From: Begonia masoniana
Lineage: Eukaryota; Streptophyta; Magnoliopsida; Cucurbitales; Begoniaceae
NCBI GenBank assembly: GCA_022432975.1
Contig: CM039511.1
Coordinates: forward strand, 25,597,153 to 25,661,152
Direction: 5' to 3'
DNA length: 64,000 nucleotides
The notes under the pieces are model-generated. The model had not been told where the DNA came from, did not search any database, and worked only from the letters and a program-made list of their open reading frames with translations. This document shows positions 54,501-64,000 of this stretch, piece after piece. The translations under genes were made by a program, and so were the position numbers. Positions within the stretch are counted from its first letter, which is position 1; each line of letters opens with the position of its first letter.

Positions 54501-57217
54501 GCGGCTGGAAACAGCCCTGCAAGCGCGGTCTTCATCCTCAGAAGAGGTCGAAGGGATGGGGGTCGATGACCCATAGCTGGTCCATGGCCATTGGTGCCTT
54601 TGGACAACTGAACCTTCGCGGGCGAAGATTTCATAGCGGCTGGGAACAAAGGTTTTGCCGCCCTCAGGCGACTGAGTATTCCTCCGAGCAACCTTGAGCT
54701 CGAGGAAGACTTGGGCGAAGCCATCAGGCACTGGGCGCCGGCTAGGCTGAGCGAGAGATTCTCCCTTCACGGAGTAACTCTGACAAACGAACAAAACAAC
54801 CTTTTGGTTTCCAAAATTATGTATCAATGGCTAAAAAATTACAGAGAAAAAATTGAAGCTTAAATGCAGAGGGAGAAACGATGAAGAAAGGAGGAGAAGA
54901 GCTTCTGCTGAAGCAGCATCGGTAACGGCTAGAAAAAGAGCCGTTGGCAGCGAAGCAGAAGCTGCTCGGGCGATTCGGTCTGCAGAATGCACTCCAGGCC
55001 AGTTCACTTCTTTGCCCTTTGGTTCAGCTTTGGTTCAGTCTGGTTCAGCTTTGATTCACCTTGGTTCAGTCCGGTTCAGCCCTTTGTTCTCCTTGTTTCA
55101 ACCGATTCTGCCCTTGCTTTACCTTGGTTCAGCATCCCTTTTGAAGACTATTACAAACATGCATTCTAAAAGGCTAAAGTTTGCCAATTAACTAGTTTTA
55201 AACAAAACTAAAGTTTCCTAAAAATATATAATTAAATACAAGGCTTGTTTACATAATTTGAATTAAAGGAAAACAAATTCCTCTTCATTAATTCTTTCCA
55301 AGTCTTGAGAATCCACTTACCTACAAAATTCTACAAGTCCATTAGATAGATAAAATAAATAAATAATTACATACCTTGACTTGTACTCAATGGATCGGGA
55401 TTGTGGGCATATCATCTGTTCTTCTTCTTAACGAATAAAATTGGCGCACCCCAAGGAGAGAAACTAGGTCGAATGAACCCCTTGTCTAACAACTCTTCTG
55501 ACTGAGTCTTCAACTCCTTTAGTTCAGCAGGTGCCAGTCTATATGCATTCTTCGATGCAGGCTCTGAGCCTGGATAAACATCAATAACAAACTCGATCTC
55601 TCTATCCAGTGGTAATCCGGGAAGATCGTCACAAAAAATCTCCGCGAACTCTCTGACAACCGGGATGTCACCTGTTGTTACCCCATTAAGTAACTGAGTG
55701 TCGACCACAGTGACCATAAAAAGCAAGCATTCACTTTTAATTTGTTCACTAACCTTCATGGAATAGGAGGTTGGTAGGTTGTTCAATCTTTTCATTGCTT
55801 GATAGGCAAACTCCTCTTTACTCGGAGGCCAAAAAGTCACCACCCCCGATCGGCAGTCAATGGTAGCGAAATGGTGAGATAGCTAATCCATTCCCAAGAT
55901 AAGATTATACCGCTCTATTTCCATAACTATCAACCGAGCAAAAAGGGTATTGCTCCCTACAGAGACAACGTTGTCCTAGAAGATGTGATCTGACTGCATA
56001 AACTCCCCTGAAGGTAACATAACTCTATACTCGTACTCTGCTAACTCAGGCACTATCTTCAGTCTAGCTACGCATGCAGTGGAAATAAACGAGTGCGTAG
56101 CACCTGTGTCTATTAATGAAAACACGACTACTCCCATGACCAGAATAGTACCTGCTATAACTGAGGGTTGGGCCTCATCGTCAACATCACCGAGCTCGAT
56201 AAACGCAAATATCCTCGGGGCCACCCTTCTTTGATCAGTAGCCACCCTTGGACAGTTCGGGGCCTCATCGTCAACTATTTGTGCCCAATCGACACGAGTC
56301 GTAGTGTTCTTTTTGGCATTTAGGACAAATAGGCTTTTGAGTAGCCCCCTAGACTTGCTTCCCCTTGCCTTGGTCACCTTTACCATCATAGGGCCTCTTT
56401 GCACCCCTCTGTTGTTGTTGCGGCTGTCCCCTCGGTTGCCAATCCTTGTTCTGAGGCCGTGGCTGTATCTCCCAAAAGAACTCTATAGCTGGCTCTCTCG
56501 GTTTGTCAAAAGTATGTTCGGCAGCCTCAATGTCTAGCGCTCTCGCTACAATCTCAGTATAGGGTACATTCCGCACCCATGATATAATGACACTTTTTCT
56601 GATTTCCTGGCTTAGCCCTTGCATAAATCGACGCACCTTGTCCTCATCAACACTGACCTGGCGTGGTGCGAATCGGGATAGGGCCTCAAACCTTCTGACG
56701 TACTCGGCAACTGAGCCAGCCTGTCTCAATTGCATGAACTCCATCATTTTTGCCTCCCGTACTGTATGGCTAAAATATTTATATAAAAGATGGCTTTAAA
56801 CCGCTCCCAGCTCATCGCGGTCACATCTGTGGTCACCTTAATCGTATCCCACTAGAAACGAGAATCTAGTGCCAAGTGATAGGAACCGAACACGACTTTC
56901 TCCCCATCCCCTATGCTCGCGTATGCCAGCATATCCTCCATAGTTCGAATCCACTCCTCAGCTAAAGAGGGATCCGATGATGGTCTGTTGAACACAGGGG
57001 GTTGTAATTTCTGAAACCTCTCCATTCCCCGATTACTAGGAGTTGCCACCTCCTAAACTCTATTGTCCTCTCGGTTAATCAGCGTATCGAGCTGTTGGGA
57101 CTGTCTTTCCATATGTTGAGCCTGTCGTTCTAAGTGTTGCGACTGCTGGGCAATAACTTCCTTGAGTTAGTCTATGGTGTCGTCTCTCAAGTCTCTATCA
57201 TTTCCTTTTCGCACCAT
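51550..57217 (-). pseudogene. gag-pol of the full-length Tekay/Del-like element, with one insertion
   Basis: Read on the minus strand from ATG at 57217 (MVRKGNDRDLRDD). Gag: Gln-rich QHLERQAQHMERQ, PPVFNRPSSDPSLAEEWI, LRQAGSVAEYVRRFEALSRF. Protease: FSLIDTGATHSFIS (about 56110). RT: LPGLPLDREIEF to FVKKKNR (55412), then after an insertion [16 protein letters not shown] (about 53865). RNase H, integrase (MDFIVEL, SDRDARF, DGQTERT) and a tail EEATWERQQ ending at 51550. Many single lesions: stops at codons 17 and 55 of gag, at 56852, 55976, 55880, 53288, 52282, 52230 and 52120, frameshifts near 56785, 54108 and 52790. All three integrase acids remain. The domain order is complete, so this was autonomous once. 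Confidence 0.95.
54186..55414. mobile_element. 1.2-kb TGATA..TATCA insertion, solo LTR-like
   Basis: It splits the RT right after KKKNR with an exact 5-bp duplication (TCTGT at 54181-54185 and 55415-55419). Ends are TGATAGGC and ATATCA, so it has TG/CA ends and a 5-bp inverted repeat. This is what a solo LTR leaves. No protein domain is recognised. The middle (about 54350-54800) is GC-rich with overlapping open frames on both strands; 54990-55140 has GGTTCAG(C/T)-type repeats; the right third is AT-rich. Not related to the TGTAAC LTRs. It may be copia-type, or an LTR that captured host sequence. Confidence 0.75.
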
Positions 57218-57361
57218 TTTGCTAACCTATAACAATTACAGACAACAATTCTAAGAAATCAAAACAAAGAAAGCATATAACGTACTTACAGTTGAAGAAG
57301 TGTGTCCGTGTAGTGGCTTGCGCAGTCAAGCAGTCTACAGAATCGTTTTTAAAACCCGGAA

Positions 57362-57373
57362 GCTTTAATACCA
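57362..57373 (-). other. Degenerate primer-binding site
   Basis: On the minus strand TGGTATTAAAGC differs at two positions from TGGTATCAGAGC, a few bases after the 5' LTR end. Confidence 0.8.
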
Positions 57374-57377
57374 TAAC

Positions 57378-58967
57378 TGGAACAACCCTAACACTGTACC
57401 CTTAACTTTCCCGTATTGTATATTTATTTTTTTTATCCCTATAAACTTTAAGTTTATTGTTAAAGTGGAAAACCATTTGAAAATCCTCTAATAAAACGTA
57501 TTCAAAGTAAAGAAAACTAAAGAAAACATTTAAATAAAACAATTAAAACAATAAAAGAAGAATCGGCCAAGCAGAACAGAGGGCAAAAAGGGCCCAAGCC
57601 CAAAATTTTCCTCTGCCTAGCCACATCCACCGCTCAACACTTCTATCGCTCACATCCACCGCTCAACAGTAACCTAACACATCTACCGATTGACTTTGAC
57701 CAAGAAACATCCACTGGTGACGTCAGCTGGATGACTTATTCACCCAGCATCCACCGATCAATAACACTCAACATCCACAGGTGAACAGTAACACTCAACA
57801 TCCACCGGTGACGTCAGCCGGATGACTTATTCACCCAGCATCCAACAATCCATGACACTCGACATCCATCGGTGAACAATAACACTCAACATCCACCAGT
57901 GACGTCAGCCGGATGACTTATTCACCCAACATCCACCGATCCATAACACTCAACCGAATCTCATACCATTTCCCCTGTATTTACACCTCATTCACTCTTC
58001 CAAAAACATTAAAAATAACATTCTCCATTTCCAGAGACATCAAAATGAACATTATATACATATATGTTCACGAACTATCCATACCTAGCGGGAGCTATCA
58101 AAATTATCATCAAAACATAAATTTTCAACCTATCCAGATACCAAGCATCCTAATAAGAGTTTCTATACATTTCATCAAAATATCATCACCCAAAACATTT
58201 AACCTATGCTCCCACGGGTCAAGTGCGCATCGACTATGCCAACCACTCCCCGAACATCCTCCTTCAAGCTGCAAGCTTGTCTGAGAGAGGAAAATCCTCC
58301 TCACCTTGCTCTATATCACCTACACTATAAAGACACCTATGAGATAAAAATCTCAGTAAATTCTACGTAAATACCAATGCATAATCATGTATGCTCAATG
58401 TTAAGAAAACCGTCCATGTCATTTCATATATCGGTACGTGTCAGTCTATGGTTATCAGAAACACTCGACAGATGAATAGGGCACATCAAGTGGTTAGATG
58501 GCACATGAAGGAAATTGATCGGTTAGAGGAGCCATTGAATTGTGAAGAAGCATAGGGGTAGAGAGAATTTTCGTGGCTGTGAAAGTTAAAGGAGAGAAAG
58601 AGTGAAAGTGAATGTGGTTTCTCGTAAGGGAGGGAAAAGGAATGTGTTGCCTTCGCCAAGCTTCTCCCACAAGTTTTGACACTTGTCACACTCTCACTTG
58701 GTGCTCCCAACTACCCCCCTTTTTACTTCCTAATTTGCCCCTCAATCCAATTGCTTGTTTGCTTGAACTTAGTTTGATTTCTCCAACTTATCTCGTTACT
58801 TGACTAACTATTCGTTTTCTCCAAATTTCCTTATTTCACCATAAATTTCAATTTATTATTTAGGTCCCAATAAAACTTTCCGTTTACAAAACGGACTTAA
58901 ATTGACATATTTACAAAAATACCATTATTTATTGGAATTACAAAATTCCGTAAAATCGGGTGTTACA
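57378..58967 (-). mobile_element. 5' LTR of the full-length minus-strand element, internally deleted
   Basis: On the minus strand it runs TGTAACACCCGA (58967) to GGGTTGTTCCA (57378), 1.59 kb. It matches the 3' LTR but lacks about 700 bp corresponding to 50350-51045 (junction near 58500). The deletion removed the donor, the short exon and the left stem arm; the right arm remains (58329-58319, with one change). Flanks of the two LTRs (CCAGT, TTCCC) do not form a target duplication. Confidence 0.92.
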
Positions 58968-59990
58968 TTCCCGCATCACACGGTTTATCCCATGGAAGTT
59001 TGGAAACCACTTGAACAAATTCAAACCAAGAAGGTGCAAACGATCTTTTTACCTATGAAGCACTTGGTGCATTTTTCCAACAAAATATGCCTAACTCTCC
59101 TTAAAGGAGGCGACAAACAATATTTATTATTCATAGCCCTCTAGCTTTAATCTTTTCATTAACAAAGTAAGTTTTTTTGTTGCCCCAAAGATTAACTTCA
59201 TCATATGTCCAAAACTTTCCAAAGACTTTATCAAAGAGCTTCTATTCAGTCAAGGGAAAAATTTTAGGAAGATCCATATTCATAATGTCTATCAAATCAA
59301 CATACTTAAAGTAAGGTACCTTTGCTAGGGATCATGGAAATACTTCCATTCCTTCTTGTATGGACCGATTCAAAATTGACACCCTTGAATTAGGAATATC
59401 CAAGGTCGTACTTGACATGAGTAGTGCTTCTTTGTCCCTCCCTTCTCAACCTCACAATTCATAACAAATTGATCCAGACATAGAGAAGCCAATTTAATGA
59501 CCTCGTCTCCAAATAAAGAAGGAATAAAAGTTTGTTACTCCATTGTGTGTAGTTCTCCGTTCAAATTATCATGTCCTCCCAAGCAATAGGTGATTAGCAC
59601 TCATAAGCACTACATCAGATAGTACCTCATCATTACACCCTCCAATGGAAAAAGTTTTGTGAGCTTGCTTGGACACCTTAATAGCTTCTCAATCATTAAA
59701 CCATCTCAATTTATATGGTCTCAGGTGCATAGTAGATTCTAATCCCAATTTGTCTACCAATTTCAAAGATGCCACATTGGTACAACTACCACTATCAATT
59801 ATTAAAGTACACACTTTTTTTTTATCAAATAACGATTGTGAAAAAAATTCTCATATTGGCAAGTTTCATCTCAAACTTGAGCGATAAGTGTCATTCGGAT
59901 GACCATAAGGAGGTGGCCTTCTTGTGCATAGATAACTTCACCTTGTTCATCTCCTTCCTCCTTAGTTAAATTAACCAAGTCTTTTTTACT
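58968..59990 (-). pseudogene. CRM-like gag/protease junction fragment, minus strand
   Basis: On the minus strand from about 59985: EGDEQGEVIYAQEGHLLMVI, then after a stop ENFFHNRYLIKKKVCTLIID, SGSCTNVASLKLVDKLGLES, MHLRPYKLRWFND, SIGGCNDEVLSDVVLMSANH and LLLGRT (59600). This is the same protease region as in element F, more decayed. 59600-59350 keeps only hints (NFYSFFI). In 58968-59349 I recognise nothing; presumably more of the same element, cut by the LTR at 58967. It faces element F head to head. Confidence 0.8.
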
Positions 59991-60024
59991 TTCAATCTTA
60001 ATTGTATCCTCTATGAGTAAAAGG

Positions 60025-63000
60025 AGTAGAATATAAGAATGTGGTAGAAGATGCTACTCAACCTAGGGAAAGAGAGATTAAATGTTTTAAGTTCCCAATG
60101 TCCCAACAAGCTGGTCATGATTCTTATAGAAGGAACCAACGAGGTAGTAAGTGAAGATGAAGTAGTGGAATAAGTTAGTGAAGGCATTGATGGGCAAGAA
60201 GAAGTATTTCATGCTCAAGAAGGACCACTCTTAATGGTAATTCGAAGAGTCCTCACTACACAATCCAACAATGATGATTGTCAAAGGGAGAACATCTTCC
60301 ATAGTCATTGTTTGATCAAGGGGAAAGTTTGCTCTGTCATCATTGATGGAGGGAGTTGTACCAATGTTGCTTCTCGTGATCTTGTGGACAAGCTAGGGTT
60401 TGAAACTACCCTACATTCTAATCACTACAAATTAAGGTGGTTGAATGATCAGGAAGATATCAAAGTCTTCAAGCAAGTAAGCATAGAGTTTTCTATTGGG
60501 GGATACAAGGACAAGGCTCTTTGTGATATGGTGTCAATGAGTGCTAGCCACCTTTTTTTGGGAAGACCGTGGCAATATAATAGGAGGGTATCTCATGATG
60601 GATATTCAAATTTTTTATTCTTTCAAGTTTGGAGGGAAGTTGATCAAACTATCTCCACTCAAACCTGAACAAGTGGCTCTAGATGAAGAGTTGAGAAATG
60701 AGGGAAAGGCCAAGTCCACCTTTTTCATGTCCAAGAAGGAGTTAGGGAAGTCTCTTCTAAATGGGGGTCCTATAATCCTAATGTTGTTCCGAGAGAGAAT
60801 GAAAGGGTTGGGTGAAATTCTCATAGAGGTCTGAGCACTTTTAGATCAATATCAAGATGTATTTCCAAAGGAATTCCCACAAGGGTTGCCACCCCTTCGG
60901 GGTATTAAGTATCAAACTGATTTGCAACTGGGGGTTGTACTACCAAACCGCCCTTTCTATAGGAAGAATCCGAAAGAAGTAAAGGAGTTACATAAGCAAG
61001 TTCAAGAATAGCTTGAGAAGGGTTACATTCAAGAATCAATGAGTCTGTGTGTCGTGCCAACACTTTTGGTGCTAAAGAAATATGGTACTATGAGAATGTG
61101 TGTGGATAGCTGAGCCATCAACTAAATCACAATCGAATATAGGTTTCTCATTCCTAGGCTCAAAGACAAGTTGGATGAGCTTAGTGGTGCTTTAATCTTT
61201 TCCAAAGTGGACTTAAAGAGTGGCTACCACCAAATAAGAATGAAAGAAGGAGATGAATGAAAGATGGGTTTCAAGACCAAGTATGGACTATTTGAATGGT
61301 TAGTAATGTCATTCGACCTCTCGAATGCTCCTAGTACTTTTATGAGACTTATTCATTTTGTCCTTAAGGAATTCTTGGGAAAATTTATAGTGGTCTATTT
61401 TGATGATATCTTGATATATAGTTTGGATCTTACATCGCATTTGAAGCATCTTAGAGTCCTCTTTGATACTCTTAGAAATGCTAAACTTTATGGAAACCTT
61501 AAAAAGTGCTCTTTTGCCAAGAGAGAGTACACTTCTTCAGGTTTATCATCACAAAAGAAGGTATGGAAGTAGATGAATCAAAGATCAAAGCCATTAAGGA
61601 ATGGCTGGTTCCAAAGGGGATATCGCAGGTAAGAAGTTTTCACGGTTTAGGCTCATTTTATAGAAGATTCATTAACAATTTCAGCTCAATTATGGCTCTG
61701 ATGACTGATTGTACCAAAAAGAGAAAAGAGTTTCACTGGACCCAATCTTGTCAACAAAGTTTTGAGTTGACTAAAGAAAAGTTTTGTCATGCCCTTACTC
61801 TTATGTTACCCTATTTCAATAAAGTCTTTGAGGTGGAGTGTGACGTGTTCGGAGTGGGGATTGGAGCATTACTCATGCAAAAAGGTAAACCTCTTGCATA
61901 TTATAGCGAGAAACTCAAGGGAGCCGTTCTCAACTACTCAACCTATGAAAAAAAAATTCTTAACTGTCATTAGAGCTCTTGCAATTCGGCAACACTACTT
62001 ACTTCCTAAAGAGTTTGTTATTCATACCAATCACCAAACCCTCAAACATATCAAGAGTCATGGAAAATTAAATAGGAAACTTGCTAAATGGGTGAAATTC
62101 CTTAAGCACTAACCTTACATCATCAAGTACAAGAAAGGGGAAGCTAATATACCGACCGACACCCTTTCTAGGAGGTACGACCTCTTAACCGAGATGAGAC
62201 TAAATTCTTTGGGTTTGAATAAATTAAGGAAACTTATAATGGAGACTAAGACTTTGGCCAATGGTATGAGAAGTGTAAGAAGAGGGCCGAAGTGGGTATT
62301 GTATAGTAGATGGTTACCTTTTAAAGGGAGGGAAGTTGTGCATTCCAAGCCAAGGAATCCGTGAATCGTTAGTCAAAGAAGCTCATGGAAGAGGTTTAGC
62401 TAGCCATTTTAGAAAAAAGAAGACCATGGAGACAATCAATGAACACTTTTATTGGCCACATTTACTTAGCGATGTGCATAAGGTGTTGGAGAAGTGCATA
62501 GTTTGTAAAAAGGCTAAGAGTTGAGTTCTACCTCAAGGCCTCTACTTACCTTTACCAATTCCAAGCCACCCTTGGGTGGAAGTTAGTATGAATTTTGTTT
62601 TGGGACTACGTCTCACAATTAGAGCAAAGGACTCGATCATGGTAGTAGTGGATCGATTCTCAAAGATGACTCATTTTATAGCTTGTTCCACATAGCTGAA
62701 TTGTTTTTCAAATAAGTGGCCTGCATGTATGGAATTCCAAAGTCCATCGTTTCGGATAGGGATACCAAGTTCAAGAGCTCATTTTGGAAAATGCTTTGGA
62801 GGAAATTGGGCACTAAATTGCTATTTAACACATCATTTCACCCCCAAACCGATGGTTAAACCGAGGTAGTAAATAGAATCTTGGGAGCCTTATTGAGGAG
62901 CATAATGGGCAAGTGACTATCCGATTGGGACATTCAACTCCCCTACATTGAGTTTACATACAAAAGGAGTGTACACAATTCGACACAAATGACTTCTTTT

Positions 63001-63610
63001 GAGGTGGTATATGGTTTCAACCTACTTACACCATTAGATCTTATTATGTTGCCCACAAAAGAATTGAAAAATCCTAGTAGAGCATGCAAGGCCGAGCAAG
63101 TAAAGACCTTACATGAAAAGGTTAAGAAGACTATTCAAAGGAAGAATGAGACTTATGCTAAACATGTCAAGTGAGGAAGGAAGAAGATCATCTTCAAGGA
63201 AAGGGAACTAGTTTGGCTCCATATGAGGAAAGAAAGGTTTCCCAAGCAGAAAAAAGTCCAAACTTCTCCCTAAAGCAGATGGTCCGTTCAAAATAGTGGA
63301 AATGATCAATAACAATGCCTACAAACTTGAATTGTCTGGTGAATATAAAGTTTCGACTACTTTTAACGTTCAAGACTTGTCTCCTTACTTTGGAGAAGAG
63401 GAAGAGGAAAAAGATGACACGCATTTGGATTTGAGGTCAAATCCTCAACCACCCGAGGGGGATGATGTGCAAAGGGGAGCAACCACTCGGTCATGGACCA
63501 AAGCTTTAACTAACTTGTGTGCTCATTTTGTAGGTAATACATTTGGAGACCAATTGGAGTTAGAGTCAAACACACAAGACAAGGAAAAGTCATTTCACTT
63601 ATTGACATGA
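60025..63610 (+). pseudogene. Element F gag end, protease, RT, RNase H, integrase (CRM-like)
   Basis: 60085-60150 keeps a damaged zinc knuckle (REIKCFK..AGHDSYRRN). Protease: KVCSVIIDGGSCTNVAS (about 60335) and LFLGRPWQYNRR. RT: MRMCVDS near 61090, [34 protein letters not shown] and YFDDILIY (61397). RNase H: KEFVIHTNHQTLKHIKS. Integrase: CIVCKKAKS (zinc region), [11 protein letters not shown] where the first catalytic Asp is Asn (about 62588), SDRDTKF, and a stop in DG.TEVVNR. Tail: NNNAYKLELSGEYKVSTTFN and DLRSNPQPPEGDD, ending at 63610. Frameshifts near 60620, 61530, 61950, 62330 and 62690 and several stops break it. Same lineage as G and E. Confidence 0.92.
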
Positions 63611-63637
63611 GAGCAACGTCAAGTCCGAACCGAGCTT

Positions 63638-64000
63638 GAAGAATGAATCAATGTCTTCCTTGGAGCAAAGTGATGTAACTGAAAGTTTAGTGTATTTTCT
63701 CCTAGTCTTTAGTAGTTCATCTTACATACTTGTGATGGCCAAACATATTTGCATTAGAGGCTCCTTATAGCTTTGTTTTGTAGAAGAAGGGACAACTTAA
63801 AAGTGACCTTTGGAGAGAAGGACGGGTTTGACAAAATTCGCAACACATGTTGTACTCGGCTACACACACTTGGCTGATTGCACCTTGTTTTGTTTCTCTT
63901 TTGTTGGCGAAACTTTAAACCCTAATTTTGTAAACAATAATGGTATTTAAACCACCCTTATGGCTGCTGAGAGGGAGCACCCTTTGAATAGAAAACTGAA
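63638..64000 (+). mobile_element. Probable start of element F 3' LTR
   Basis: TGAAGAATGAATC near 63638 resembles the TGnAG(C/G)AA starts of the other CRM-like LTRs and is followed by CAATGTCTTCC as at 26840. GGTATTTAAACC near 63938 is a possible TATA box. The window ends before the LTR does, so this is tentative. Confidence 0.45.

Noticed and set aside
54371..54827. Host gene exon (frames of 117 and 131 codons on the minus strand)
   Set aside because: Overlapping frames on both strands in a GC-rich block, no known domain, and the block lies inside a TG..CA insertion.
49133..58967. Target-site duplication of the full-length minus-strand element
   Set aside because: Flanks CCAGT and TTCCC do not match; later deletion at the left flank is likely.
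1..64000. Endogenous pararetrovirus or other virus
   Set aside because: All RT sequences have the gypsy RT-RNase H-integrase order with LTRs and PBS; no movement protein or coat protein motifs were seen.

Overview
This window is plant nuclear DNA, almost certainly from a flowering plant. It is a dense stack of nested, mostly dead LTR retrotransposons. I found no intact host gene, rRNA or tRNA gene, CRISPR array or bacterial feature. The plant call rests on Ty3/gypsy chromovirus pol genes, LTRs starting TGTAACACC, primer-binding sites (PBS) matching initiator tRNA-Met, TRIM elements carrying a 5S-rRNA-like segment (Cassandra type, known only from plants), and a plant-type hAT transposon end. 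I cannot name the species.

Layout, left to right. 1-4699: end of a Tekay/Del-like pol and its 3' LTR. 4700-5002: start of an older LTR. 5003-18163: a decayed gypsy element ('B') split by a minus-strand LTR (10302-12740) and a plus-strand solo LTR (12796-16625); the solo LTR itself holds a Cassandra-type TRIM (13492-14712). 18164-25718: 5'-truncated element 'C', whose pol is interrupted by a 271-bp element with a tRNA-like promoter (19023-19293) and a minus-strand solo LTR (19678-21935). 25722-28457: element(s) 'G' of a second gypsy lineage (CRM-like by protein resemblance), arranged integrase-LTR-PBS-gag. 28458-30262: minus-strand LTR. 30271-31561: hAT end. 31562-37180: LTR fragment plus minus-strand element 'D' (3' LTR, integrase, RNase H, RT). 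37181-43734: CRM-like gag/protease 'E' on the minus strand, split by a solo LTR (38628-41496). 43737-47682: two LTR-PBS-leader units and a pol tail. 47688-49132: two Cassandra-type insertions. 49133-58967: the most complete element, minus strand, two LTRs, its RT split by a 1.2-kb solo LTR-like insertion. 58968-64000: two CRM-like fragments in opposite orientation, the right one running from protease to integrase.

Insertion order can be read from 5-bp target-site duplications: TTAGC, CATAT, AGTAC, CGGAG, ATTGC and ACAGA flank six insertions exactly, and GTTGT/GTTGA flanks a seventh. The coding regions are broken mainly by premature stops that fit C-to-T (or G-to-A) change at Trp, Gln and Arg codons, as expected in long-methylated heterochromatin.

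The most interesting signal is in the non-coding part of the LTRs. Nine LTR copies from at least four diverged families share a layout: a short putative exon (44-54 nt) bounded by an AG acceptor (usually followed by GTGA or similar) and an AG|GTAAGT donor; then CCTACAyy about 25-40 nt inside the putative intron; then, 440-800 nt on, rrTGTAGG at the next acceptor. The two arms are reverse complements and show compensatory and wobble changes between families. This suggests a conserved RNA stem that brings a 5' and a 3' splice site together. Other notable signals are tandem repeats built around the bZIP palindrome TGACGTCA, CGATCGATCG palindrome clusters in several LTR families, and small elements carrying RNA polymerase III promoter-like segments.
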